Source of the DNA: Clostridia bacterium
GTDB taxonomy: Bacteria > Bacillota > Clostridia > Oscillospirales > Acutalibacteraceae
Assembly: GCA_017473925.1 (NCBI GenBank)
Contig: JAFUIY010000112.1
Coordinates: 1-35,622 of the forward strand
DNA: 35,622 nt
Direction: 5' to 3'
Shown: in pieces, positions 17,587 to 27,500 of the stretch
How the letters are laid out: every line of letters begins with the position of its first letter
Position numbering within the stretch: the first letter of the stretch is position 1
Position numbers and translations under genes: made by a program
Notes under the pieces: generated by a model
What the model was told of the DNA's origin: nothing
The model's input: only the letters and a program-made list of their open reading frames with translations
Databases searched by the model: none

Positions 17587-19050
17587 ATGAAAAACATTAA
17601 AAAACTTACAATTCTTCATTCAAATGACCTTCACGGTGATTTCCTTGCAGAAGAAATTGACAATAACCTTGTAGGCGGAGTCTCAATGCTGTCGGGATAT
17701 GTCAACAAGGTACGCAATGAAGAAGCAAATTCAATTTACTGTATCGCAGGCGATATGTTCAGAGGCTCCGTTATTGATTCTGAGTTTCAGGGCATTTCCA
17801 CAATTGAAATTATGAATATGCTTTCTCCCGATGTTGTGACAATCGGCAATCATGAAACGGATTACGGTGTTGCCCATCTTCTGTTTATTGAGAAATGTGC
17901 AAAGTTTCCCATTATAAATGCCAATATGCATATAAAGACAAACGGTGCAAGACTTTTTAAACCCCATTGTATTATTGAACGGGACGGAATGAAAATTCTG
18001 TTTATCGGTGTTCTGACTGAGGATGTTCTTTCGCAGACAAAAAATGACGGAATTATCGGAACATTTGTTGATGTGAACGAAGCTGCAGAAGAAGTCGGAA
18101 AAATATGCAATGCCTATAACGCAATTGATATTGACCTTACCGTGCTTCTTACGCATATCGGTTTTGAAGAAGATAAAAAACTTGCTGCAAGGCTTGACCC
18201 TGCATGGGGCGTTGATATCATCGTCGGCGGTCATTCCCATACTCAGATTGAAAAGCCGGAAGAAGTCAATGATATTCTTATAGTTCAGGCAGGTACGGGG
18301 ACAGATTATATCGGAAGATTTGATATCGCTATTGATACCGATAAAAACTGTGTTGACAGTTATGAATGGCAGAATATAAGCATTAATGAAAGAACCTGCC
18401 CCCGTGATACGGCACTTGAAACAATAATAAACCGTTATAAAGTACAGACCGACAAAAAATACAACCGTCTTGTCACTCGTTTTCAGAAACAGCTTACACA
18501 TCCGTCAAGATACCGTGAAACAGAGCTCGGAGGTCTTCTGTCGGATGTTATGAAAGAAAGTCTCGGGCTTGATGTTATGCTTTTAGGCTCAGGCAGTGTC
18601 AGAAATACTGAAATGGGGCCGATTGTCCTGTATTCTGATCTTGCAGAATGTTTTCCGTACGACGACCCTGCATATATGCTCAGGGTTACGGGTGAACAGT
18701 TCAAACAAATGATTATGTATATGCTTCGTGATGAAGTATGGCAGGGGTCTCATTGTGAATTCTATCAGTTCAGCTCCGGTATGAGAGTTGTGTATGACAG
18801 AAATGCTCATAAATTCCTTGATTTCTCATTGAACGGAAATCCCGTTGACGATGAAAAAGTATATAAAATCGGTCTGCAGCATTTTCATTTTAAAAATGTT
18901 GAAAACTTTTTCTCAGTCTCTCTTGAGGAAATAGAAAAGAACGGAAAACCACGCATGGTTGCCACATCATGCCGTGAAATCCTTGATGAATACCTTTCTT
19001 CTCATCAGAATCTGACAAGAGAAATCAGCGGAAGGCTTGTTGTGCTTTAA
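17587..19050 (+). CDS. 5'-nucleotidase/2',3'-cyclic phosphodiesterase-like metallophosphoesterase
   Basis: A 487-residue UshA/NadN-type enzyme. The calcineurin-like domain has all metal-ligand motifs: SNDLHG (about 12-17), GDMFRGS (about 56), GNHE (about 91-94), LTHIG and GGHSHTQ (about 215). The C-terminal 5'-nucleotidase domain (about 300-487) carries GLLSDVM and GSGSVRN, which contribute to substrate binding. Homologues hydrolyse nucleotides or related phosphoesters and are usually secreted; this one has no signal peptide, starting directly at the first beta strand (MKNIKKLTILHSND). RBS GGGGAG lies 9 nt before ATG. The shared element in its promoter links it to the adjacent regulator. Confidence 0.88.
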   Translation: MKNIKKLTILHSNDLHGDFLAEEIDNNLVGGVSMLSGYVNKVRNEEANSIYCIAGDMFRGSVIDSEFQGISTIEIMNMLSPDVVTIGNHETDYGVAHLLFIEKCAKFPIINANMHIKTNGARLFKPHCIIERDGMKILFIGVLTEDVLSQTKNDGIIGTFVDVNEAAEEVGKICNAYNAIDIDLTVLLTHIGFEEDKKLAARLDPAWGVDIIVGGHSHTQIEKPEEVNDILIVQAGTGTDYIGRFDIAIDTDKNCVDSYEWQNISINERTCPRDTALETIINRYKVQTDKKYNRLVTRFQKQLTHPSRYRETELGGLLSDVMKESLGLDVMLLGSGSVRNTEMGPIVLYSDLAECFPYDDPAYMLRVTGEQFKQMIMYMLRDEVWQGSHCEFYQFSSGMRVVYDRNAHKFLDFSLNGNPVDDEKVYKIGLQHFHFKNVENFFSVSLEEIEKNGKPRMVATSCREILDEYLSSHQNLTREISGRLVVL

Positions 19051-19058
19051 AGAAAATA

Positions 19059-19101
19059 TGCACTAAAGTACGATGAAATATTTTCTGGAAAAATCTATAA
19101 T
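19059..19101 (+). promoter_or_regulatory. Lipoprotein promoter with shared activator element (site 4)
   Basis: TGCACTAAAGTACGATG (19059-19075), then TATAAT at 19096-19101, starting 25 nt after the core. The -35 position reads ATGAAA. An inverted half-site-like GTGCTTTAA lies just upstream (19042-19050) at the end of the preceding gene. Confidence 0.7.
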
Positions 19102-19155
19102 AAAATTGATGTATTGTATAAATACACCAATATAATCAAAAAGGAGATTTTCAGA

Positions 19156-20145
19156 ATGAAAAAAATTATAGCATTGATGCTCGCTCTGTTTATGCTTTTA
19201 AGCTTTGCTGCATGCGGAAAAGACCCCGTTGATAATAATCCCGACGGTGAAAAACAGTCTGCAGGCAGTGAAGAAAATCAGCAGACCACAGAAGCCGCAA
19301 AGCCCGCAGGACTTGCCACAGGTGAATGGGAAAACAATCTCGGCAAATTTGCTGTAGCTCTCACAGGTGCTGAGCTTTTTGACGACGAAGACGGCGCAAA
19401 GGCTATCCGTGTTTACCTTGATTTCACAAACAAAGCAGACAGCTACACAACAAGCTTTACAGATGAAAAGAATGATGTTATTCTCATGCAGGGCGAAGAA
19501 GAACTTGATGAAACAGATGCACCCTACGGTGAAGATGTTGCAGAATACGGTAACCACAAGAGAAATGTCCGTCCCGGTGTAACAATCCGTTGCATCTACC
19601 AGTTTGCTCTCAAAGAAGAAACAGGAACAGTCAATTTCTCTCTTACAGCAAAAAATCAGGAAAATGCAGTAATTACATATGGTTTTGACCTTGCAGCTCT
19701 TCCCGGTGCTCCCGCAGAAGCTTTTGTTGCAAAAGAAATCGCAGCTCCTGATTTCAATAACGGTTGGCCCGAAAGCGGTGAGATAACAGATTATTACTCA
19801 GGAAAGGCACAGCATAACCTTGTAATCAAAAAAGCTGAATTTGTTGACGGTGTGAATGATACAAAGCTTATCAGAGTATATTTTGATTTCACAAATAACA
19901 AGGATGAAGCAACAGACCTTTTTGATGCTGTTGACCTGAGAATTTTCCAGGACGGTATACAGCTTGAAGAAGGTCAGGCAAATGAACTCTGTGAATCAGA
20001 CCTTGCATTCTCAAGAGATGTTGAAGCAGGTCAGACAGTCAGTGTTTCAAACGTTTATGTTCTTATCTCAGATTCTCCCGTAGAAGTTGAAGCAAACGAC
20101 ATATGGGATGATATGGGACTTGCAAAAGTATTCACAGTTGCATAA
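19156..20145 (+). CDS. Lipoprotein with two DUF5067-like domains
   Basis: A 329-residue precursor. Start at ATG 19156 after AAGGAG. The signal peptide MKKIIALMLALFMLLSFAAC ends in lipobox SFAAC. An acidic Gln/Glu/Thr-rich linker (about 22-50) precedes two homologous beta domains: the first has ALTGAELFDDEDGAKAIRVY-LDFTN, the second has KKAEFVDGVNDTKLIRVYFD-FTNN. They resemble DUF5067-type extracellular domains; the shared [KR]xIRVYxDFTN core shows internal duplication. The protein is predicted to sit on the outer face of the membrane. Its promoter carries the shared activator element. Function unknown. Confidence 0.75.
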   Translation: MKKIIALMLALFMLLSFAACGKDPVDNNPDGEKQSAGSEENQQTTEAAKPAGLATGEWENNLGKFAVALTGAELFDDEDGAKAIRVYLDFTNKADSYTTSFTDEKNDVILMQGEEELDETDAPYGEDVAEYGNHKRNVRPGVTIRCIYQFALKEETGTVNFSLTAKNQENAVITYGFDLAALPGAPAEAFVAKEIAAPDFNNGWPESGEITDYYSGKAQHNLVIKKAEFVDGVNDTKLIRVYFDFTNNKDEATDLFDAVDLRIFQDGIQLEEGQANELCESDLAFSRDVEAGQTVSVSNVYVLISDSPVEVEANDIWDDMGLAKVFTVA

Positions 20146-20164
20146 TTCTTGCATGAAGAATTTC

Positions 20165-20190
20165 AAGACGGCGGAGAAATCTGCCGTCTT
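20165..20190 (+). terminator. Terminator after the DUF5067-like lipoprotein gene
   Basis: AAGACGGC (20165-20172) pairs with GCCGTCTT (20183-20190), followed by TATCTTATTT. The stem sequence is closely related to that of the terminator at 24367-24396, evidence that these intergenic cassettes share ancestry. Confidence 0.75.
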
Positions 20191-20201
20191 TATCTTATTT
20201 C

Positions 20202-20244
20202 TGCACTAAAGTACAATGTGCTTTAGCTTTTTTTATTATATAAT
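20202..20244 (+). promoter_or_regulatory. Promoter of first dockerin gene with shared activator element (site 5)
   Basis: TGCACTAAAGTACAATG (20202-20218), then TATAAT at 20239-20244, starting 25 nt after the core. With a start near 20251 the palindrome GCACTAAAGTAC is centred at -42.5. The -35 position reads ATGTGC. The following GTGCTTTAG is an inverted copy of the left half-site. Confidence 0.75.
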
Positions 20245-20301
20245 AAACTTGGAAAATACTATAAATGTGTTTCTGTAAATAAAAAAAAGGAGACAAAAAC
20301 T

Positions 20302-23300
20302 ATGAAAAAGAAAGTTTTAAGCATTCTTTTAACACTTGTTATGCTTATGGGCATTTTTGCACCTGTGAGCATATTGCCTGCAAGTGCGGCAGGCCCTATT
20401 GAAGGCGCAACAGGCTCAGGAACAAAAAATGACCCTGTTATCGCTGACGACGTTATGAAACTGAACAAGGCACTTGAGTATGACGGACCGTTATACATTG
20501 TGCTTACTGATGTTGATATTACGAACATAGCACTGAGTGATCCGAAGCCCTTTGCTCAGGTAAAATCAACAAAAGTTCTTGAAATCCGTCAGGATTTTGA
20601 ATTTGAATTTATCGGTTCGGGCAAATACAGTCTGTTCAGTGTTACGGACGGTGCAGACTTTACGGTCATTAATACTGATGACAGTAAAGGAAGAAAAATC
20701 GAGTATAATTATACTATTTTTGAAACTGAAGGCCCCAATTCAAAATTGTCTGTTAAGGGCGAATTCAAATTCGAAACTACAAATAAAGATAAATCCGATG
20801 TGTATTCAAACGCACTTGTTGCTCATCAGGGTAATATTTTTATTGACGGTGCCAGATTCAATTCTGCGAGCTTTCAGAACGGTGCTGCTACATTGAAGGA
20901 TATCACCGTAACTGACAGAGCTTCCGTCAAGGGTGTTCCGTTTAAGCTTTATTCGGGAACTGTAGCTACCGATTCAGACCGTACATATCACATAGTCCCT
21001 GATTACGGCACATCAGTTGTAACAAAAGACCATTTATATGCAAGATGTGTCGGAGGCTTTGATTATCAGTCTCCCGTTGCTATGCCCGAAGGAATGACTA
21101 CTGCTCCCGAAACCAAATATTTTCTGGGTCTTAATGCTAAATTTGAATTTAGAACATCAAATAATACAACATGGGCTGAGGATGAGGTTTATTCACCCTT
21201 CGGTGAAATAAGACTTATTGATTCTTCAAACAATAATCTTCTTTACAGCTCAAAAGACGATGACGAAGGTTTGTTTGATACTAAGGTTATGCTTAGTGTC
21301 AATCTTAAGGATTATATCAAAAAGCCCGGTAAGTATGAAGTAAAAGAAATCCTTACATTCAAGAAGGACGGAGAGCTTATTCAGGAAGTTGTTCATAGCT
21401 TCCCCATAAATGCTGTTATTTTTAGGGAGTTTGTTGCTCAGAGTCCCGCTATGCCTGCAGGTAAAATATCATATCACTTAGGGGAAATCACAAATGCATC
21501 CTATCCTGTTACATTTTATGCTCATCGTCTTCCTCAGAATATGGTTGACGAAGGATATGAGTCTATTGCAAAGCTTCAGGTTTACACCGCGGAGAATAAT
21601 ATTTATGTTTATGGTGAAAAAGCTTATTGTGATAAGGGACATATAATCTCATATGACCTCAATAATCTTCCTGCAGGTAGTTACAAGCTTGTAGAAACAA
21701 TAGAGCTTCGTGATAAAAACAATAAGGTTGTTGAGTCTGCAGTAAATATATTTAACATTGACTGGACACCTGACCGTGATATTTCAGAGGTTAATATTTC
21801 CGCTAAATGGCAGGGCTTCGTTTCTGCACCTGTGTGCACAACAAAGGGTGTAAAGATTAAAGACTATATATGGGAGAAATCTATCCGAACAGGATGGACG
21901 ACTCTCGACTCATCAGATGCGTTTTTAAAAGGCAGTACATATCGTCTTAGGGTAATCCTTGAAGCTGAAAGCGGATATGAGCTTGCAGATTCTTATACAG
22001 TAAAAATAGATGGTGAGGATGCTACAAGAGGCGAAGGAAATACATGGGTTGCATCCCGCAGAATTGCAGAATATGTTGATACTATTGAGGTTGAGGGCTT
22101 CTGTGCTCCCGAAGCAGGTGCATATCCCGTATTTGACGGTTATGATGTTCAGAGCGCAAATACCTCAGTAAGGCTTGTCGAATGGTACAAGTGTGATAAG
22201 GACGGCAAAAAGTCCGGTGAACCTCTTACAGCAGAGGATATGTTCGAAAAAGATTCTTATTACCGTCTTGAAGTTACTGTAGGTCTCGCAAAAGGCTATA
22301 TGGTTACCGACAGTACAGGCTTCTATATTAACGGCGGTTCTGTAAATTATTATAGCCTTCTCAGAGACAGCTATGTAGGCTACACAGGCTACAAGGTATA
22401 TCACGTTGATGATATTGAGGGAACATTCAAGCTTTATCTGTATGACGGAAATCAGACAGGTGCAGCAAAGGATATTATTATTACAGACGGTCAGTACATT
22501 GCTTCCGATTCAGCAACACCTGTATCAACCAAGCCTTCAGGCGGTTATGCATACTATAAGGATGGCGTTCTGACTTTTGAGGCTTACGATAATCCAAAGG
22601 CTCATTTTGTGTTTGAAGAAGGCAATCTTGATGTTTATCTCAAGGGCAGAAACAGAATCGGTGCTATTTATAACAGTGAACATTTAGGTGAAATCAACGG
22701 TCTTGAAGCCTGTAAGGGTAATATGACAATTGATGCAGATGAAAACGGCAGTCTTACAGTTGCAAGTAATCCTCTTGATGCTTACTGCAATATTCATGTA
22801 AACACTCTGACCTTCAACGGCGGTAAGGTTACATCTTGCCTTGCAAACGGCACTTACGCCTCAGCCCTCTATGCTGAAAAGCTCATTATTGCAGACGGCT
22901 ACAATGCTTATGTAGGTGAAACTGATGACTTCGATGCTTCAGAAGAGTGGGACAGCACTACATCTATCAAAGATTATGATAACGTATGGCTTGATGAGGA
23001 TGTATGCAGACACAATTATGTAAAGTACGAAAAATGTGAGCCTACCTGTAAAGAAGAAGGCTGTAAGGAAACATTTGAAATCTGTGAAGATTGTTATCTT
23101 ATCGTAAAGAAAGAAAACGGTGAAATCCTTACAGGTGACGAAGCAATTGAATTCTACTTTGATGTTGTAATTCCCAAGGGAGAGCACACATATCAGTTTG
23201 TTGAAAAACACCCTGCAACCTGTACTTCAGCAGGTGCAAAATCAAACTACTGGCTTTGTACAGTCTGTAGCGGAAAATTTGTAACTGATGCTAAAACGCA

Positions 23301-24324
23301 GATTACAATGCACGAGTTCAGTAAGAATATCTATCTTCCCAAACTATCTCATCAGCTTACAGCAGTACCCGCAAAGGCAGCAGACTGTGAAAACAACGGT
23401 AATATTGAATACTGGACATGTGAAAGCTGCGGAAAATTCTTCTCTGACGATGCGGCTGCAGCTGAAATCGGCTCTGCAGATACAGTTATTCCCGCAACAG
23501 GCCATACAGAGGAAATAATTCCCGGAAAGGCTGCAACAGAAACTGAAACAGGTCTTACAGAAGGTAAGAAGTGCTCTGTATGTAATAAGATTCTTGTTGC
23601 TCAGGAAGAAATCCCCGTAATCGAAGCAGGACATACACATACATATACTGACGTGGTAACTGCTCCTACATGTAAAGACAAAGGCTTTACAACTCACACT
23701 TGTGCTTGCGGTGATGTTATAGTTGATACATATACAGATCCTACAGATGCACATACCCCCGTTGTTGTTCCCGGCAAGGCACCCACATATCAGGATACAG
23801 GTCTTACGGACGGTGAAAAGTGTTCAGTCTGCGGTAAGATTCTCAAAGAGCAGGAAGTTATTGATAAGCTTCCCACAGACCATTCACACGAGTATACGGA
23901 CACTGTTGTTGCCCCCACTTGCGGCGACAAAGGTTATACCAAGCATGTCTGTATCTGCGGTGATACAATTATTGACACTTATGTTGATCCGACAGGTGAG
24001 CACACTCCCGAAGTGATTCCCGGTAAGCCTGCCACAGAAACGGAAACGGGTCTTACAGACGGTGAGAAATGCTCGGTATGCGGTAAAATCCTTAAAGAGC
24101 AGGAAGAAATTCCCGTCCTCGGTGATGAACCTGAAATTCTTATCGGTGACGTCAATAAGGACGGAAAGATTACAGCAATGGACGCTCGTCTTGCTCTGAG
24201 AATTTCCGCAAAGATTGATACACCTGATGAGTATCAGAAAATTGCAGCAGATTATAACAAGGATACAAAAATCACAGCAATGGACGCAAGACTTATTCTC
24301 AGAAAATCAGCAAAGATTGACTGA
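20302..24324 (+). CDS. Giant secreted protein with CxxC repeats and type I dockerin
   Basis: A 1340-residue protein. Signal peptide MKKKVLSILLTLVMLMGIFA..PASA; RBS AAAGGAG. Residues 35-230 resemble a pectate-lyase-type beta-helix (DDVMKLNKALEYDGPLYIVL). The middle (about 260-900) is beta-rich, likely Ig-like and surface-protein modules. From about residue 905 there are repeats with CxxC pairs (EKCEPTCKEEGC, TCACGD, EKCSVCGKILKEQE), including two tandem units of about 83 residues. The last 60 residues are a type I dockerin with two calcium-loop/helix repeats: GDVNKDGKITAMDARLALR and ADYNKDTKITAMDARLILR. A dockerin normally docks to a cohesin on a scaffoldin or cell surface. No catalytic domain was recognised, so an adhesive or structural role is likely. 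Confidence 0.8.
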   Translation: MKKKVLSILLTLVMLMGIFAPVSILPASAAGPIEGATGSGTKNDPVIADDVMKLNKALEYDGPLYIVLTDVDITNIALSDPKPFAQVKSTKVLEIRQDFEFEFIGSGKYSLFSVTDGADFTVINTDDSKGRKIEYNYTIFETEGPNSKLSVKGEFKFETTNKDKSDVYSNALVAHQGNIFIDGARFNSASFQNGAATLKDITVTDRASVKGVPFKLYSGTVATDSDRTYHIVPDYGTSVVTKDHLYARCVGGFDYQSPVAMPEGMTTAPETKYFLGLNAKFEFRTSNNTTWAEDEVYSPFGEIRLIDSSNNNLLYSSKDDDEGLFDTKVMLSVNLKDYIKKPGKYEVKEILTFKKDGELIQEVVHSFPINAVIFREFVAQSPAMPAGKISYHLGEITNASYPVTFYAHRLPQNMVDEGYESIAKLQVYTAENNIYVYGEKAYCDKGHIISYDLNNLPAGSYKLVETIELRDKNNKVVESAVNIFNIDWTPDRDISEVNISAKWQGFVSAPVCTTKGVKIKDYIWEKSIRTGWTTLDSSDAFLKGSTYRLRVILEAESGYELADSYTVKIDGEDATRGEGNTWVASRRIAEYVDTIEVEGFCAPEAGAYPVFDGYDVQSANTSVRLVEWYKCDKDGKKSGEPLTAEDMFEKDSYYRLEVTVGLAKGYMVTDSTGFYINGGSVNYYSLLRDSYVGYTGYKVYHVDDIEGTFKLYLYDGNQTGAAKDIIITDGQYIASDSATPVSTKPSGGYAYYKDGVLTFEAYDNPKAHFVFEEGNLDVYLKGRNRIGAIYNSEHLGEINGLEACKGNMTIDADENGSLTVASNPLDAYCNIHVNTLTFNGGKVTSCLANGTYASALYAEKLIIADGYNAYVGETDDFDASEEWDSTTSIKDYDNVWLDEDVCRHNYVKYEKCEPTCKEEGCKETFEICEDCYLIVKKENGEILTGDEAIEFYFDVVIPKGEHTYQFVEKHPATCTSAGAKSNYWLCTVCSGKFVTDAKTQITMHEFSKNIYLPKLSHQLTAVPAKAADCENNGNIEYWTCESCGKFFSDDAAAAEIGSADTVIPATGHTEEIIPGKAATETETGLTEGKKCSVCNKILVAQEEIPVIEAGHTHTYTDVVTAPTCKDKGFTTHTCACGDVIVDTYTDPTDAHTPVVVPGKAPTYQDTGLTDGEKCSVCGKILKEQEVIDKLPTDHSHEYTDTVVAPTCGDKGYTKHVCICGDTIIDTYVDPTGEHTPEVIPGKPATETETGLTDGEKCSVCGKILKEQEEIPVLGDEPEILIGDVNKDGKITAMDARLALRISAKIDTPDEYQKIAADYNKDTKITAMDARLILRKSAKID
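23629..24117 (+). repeat. Two tandem 83-residue CxxC repeat units (first dockerin gene)
   Basis: The units begin at 23629 (GHTHTYTDVV) and 23878 (DHSHEYTDTV), a 249-bp period. Each contains PTC..KG(F/Y)T, C(A/I)CGD and EKCSVCGKILKEQE. They are in-frame coding repeats, closely related to those in the downstream paralogue. Confidence 0.85.
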
Positions 24325-24366
24325 GATAAAGAAATAAAAAAAGGATAATTATTGCACAGAACTACA

Positions 24367-24396
24367 AAAAGACGGCAGAGAAATCTGTCGTCTTTT
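24367..24396 (+). terminator. Terminator after first dockerin gene
   Basis: AAAAGACGGCAGA (24367-24379) pairs with TCTGTCGTCTTTT (24384-24396), one G-T pair, loop GAAA. The T-run is short and interrupted. Confidence 0.8.
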
Positions 24397-24426
24397 ATTG
24401 TTATTGCACTGATAATTCTGCATTTC

Positions 24427-24469
24427 TGCACTAAAGTACAATGTGCAATCTATATAATTATTATATAAT
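24427..24469 (+). promoter_or_regulatory. Promoter of second dockerin gene with shared activator element (site 6)
   Basis: TGCACTAAAGTACAATG (24427-24443), identical over 17 bases to site 5, then TATAAT at 24464-24469, starting 25 nt after the core. Other TATAAT hexamers occur at 24453 and 24469, but only the middle one shares the common spacing. The -35 position reads ATGTGC. Confidence 0.7.
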
Positions 24470-24525
24470 ATAATCAGCAAATGCTATACAGTATTTCTAT
24501 ATATTTCTACAAAGGAGAAAAAACC

Positions 24526-27500
24526 ATGAAAAAGAAAATTTTATGCGGTATTCTTACCCTTATGATGGTTTTCGGCGTATTCATTTCCGTGAGTATGGTC
24601 AATGCATCGGCAGCCGGTGCAATCTACTCGGTAATTGATGAAGTCAAGACCTATCAGGTAGATACCTACGATGAACTAAAAGCGGCCCTTGAGGCAAACG
24701 AAACACAGCGAGTAATCGTTCTTACGGGTGATATTGAAGCAAACAGTACTGCAAATATCAGTATAACCCCCAATTTGTCAGGCAAAAAGATAGTTCTTGA
24801 CCTTAACGGTTATGATATCCGTCTGAATTCAACTCACTATCTTTTCAGAAGCGTATTTACAATCGATCAGGCAGGTCAGTTCCACATCATCAATACAGCG
24901 TTTGATGTTGCCGGAAAAGATAATTATTCAGAAATCAGTATTGTCAGTGATTCGGGATTTGTTTTAAATATCAAAAATCCTCAGGCAGAGGTTTCTGTTA
25001 TGTGCGGTATCAATCTGAAATCTGATGTTGCCGGATTGTGTATAAATGCTTGCCACCGCCTTTATATGTACGGTGTTAATATCACTGCTGACTATGAAGG
25101 TATATATTTCATTGAAAGTGAAAAGGATATTTTTGCACAGTCATATTTCTCATTTAACAATGTTGTTATAACAACAGGAAAAAGCTGTATTGACCTCAGA
25201 GGTATTCCCGAGCTTGATATCGATTCTGTTGATATCGATTTTAATCATGTGTTTCTCAACGTAACTTCTGCTGAGGCTGCAATTATATCAAAACAGACTC
25301 AGCTTGTACCCAAAGACTTCAAGCATGCAAAGTCAGCTGATCCTGTTTATACTTACAATAACGGCAATTCCACAGATCCGATTCTTTATTCAACTCTTGA
25401 AGATCTTCGTACAGACAGAAATATTGCATATTTTAACCATCCCTTTATGGCAAACGGTACACCCTGTACACATTCAAATAAGGCAGATTTCCTTGTAACA
25501 ACAAGAGGTCATGTTGTACGTTGCAGTGATTGTTCCGCATATATGGAATATACAGATCACAAAGGAACAATGACTTCAACTCCTCCTTCTTCATACGGCA
25601 ACGGCTATACAAGCGGTATCAACTGTGCCTGCGGTTACAAGACTTACTATCGTATCCCTTCTGTAAAACCTCCCAAATTCTTTGAAAATATTGTAGAGGT
25701 TTCAAGTTTTGAAGAAATCAAGGCAAAGGCAGAAGATGCATCTCTTACAGATGTTACGCTTGTTCTCAAGAGAGACATAACAGTCAATGATGACACAAAA
25801 TCATACACAATTGTTCCCAAGGTAAGAGGCGACCTTAAAATCGACCTTAACGGCTTTAACCTTATTGTTCATTCCGATGCAACAACATATCTGTTTGATA
25901 TGTCCTATGCTAAGAAGGGTGACGCAGGTACAAGACTGTGTATCACAAATACAAATCATGCAAAAGCACCGTCTCTCATATTCAATTCAAGTGCAAAAAG
26001 AAATGCAATTATTCACATTGATAATCCAGCAAACAGACTGTTTGTTGCAAACATCACACTTCAGAACGGAACAACCTCTGATACAAGTGTTGAAGCATAT
26101 ACACAGACAAAAAATATCTATGTTGAATCAGCATACGAAGTAGTTCTCAATTTTGTTAAACTGAGAAACTATAAAGAAAACGGTCATAATCTCTGCTTTA
26201 GTCATGAATATTCAACAGTATTCAAAGATACAACCGTAAAAATTGATGATGTTGAATTTGAAAGCAAAACATTCAACCTTTGTTTTGAACATAATATAAC
26301 AGATACAACATTCAAGGCATTCGATATCGGTAATGCAAAGTTTGTTTCAGATGACAGTTATGCACCTGTTATGGTTTCTTCATCATCAACAGCAAAGCTC
26401 GGTTCAATCATCAAAGATACATTCTATATTTCAGGCGAAAACGGAACTCCCATTGACCTGAACTCAACTCTTAACACATCACTCTTTGATAAAAAATATG
26501 AATATACTGTTGAATATAACGGTATGTTTGCATGTAAACACCCGACAACTGCAATTCTGATGTATTCTAAAGATTTCCACTTCAGAGCTTGCGGAGTATG
26601 TAACTACATAACTCTTGAACAACACAAAAAGGTAGATGCGGTTCCTCCGACATCCTGTATCGGCACAGGTACGTCAGAATACATTAATTGTGACAGCTAC
26701 TGCGGTTATAAGACAACACCCGAAACTACTTACGGTGAACACGATTTTGAAATCTTTGAAAAATGTGATGCAACCTGCTCGGAAAACGGTTGGACACTTA
26801 CATTCAAACAGTGTAAGAACTGCGGACTTATCCGTAATGAAAATATGGAGCCTGCTCAGGAGTTCACGGGCGGTATGGCTACTGATTTCCTTAATGCAGT
26901 AAGAATTCCCAAAAAAGCAGATGCTCATAAGTTTACTGATTACGAAAAGAAGGATGCAACCTGTACCGAAGACGGTTGCAAGGAAACATTCAGCATCTGT
27001 GAATACTGTAATGAAGTTCACAAGGAAAGCGGCAACCTTACAGGTGATGAGGCTATGGAATTCTATCTTGACAGTGTGATTCCTAAGCTCGGACATAATA
27101 TTGTTGCAGAACCTGCAAAATCAGCAGATTGTGAAAACGACGGTAATATTGCATATTGGGTTTGTGAACGTTGCGAAAAATATTATTCAGACGAAGCATT
27201 AACAACGGAAATTGCACTTGCAGATACTGTTATTGTAAAGACAGGTCATACAGAAGAAATAATTCCCGGCAAGGCAGCAACAGCAACGGAGACAGGTCTT
27301 ACAGAAGGCAAGAAGTGTTCAGTCTGCAATAAGATTCTCAAGGAACAGGAGGTAATCCCCGTTATTCCTGCCGACCATGAGCATGCCTATGTTGCAGTTG
27401 TAACAGCCCCCACATGTACAGCCAAGGGCTATACAACATATACATGTGCATGCGGTGATACATACACAGCCGATGAAACAGAAATGGTTGCACATACTCC

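Noticed and set aside
23500..24120. Regular repeats resembling a CRISPR array
   Set aside because: The period is about 249 bp, in frame, and encodes CxxC protein modules; there are no short repeat-spacer units or cas genes.
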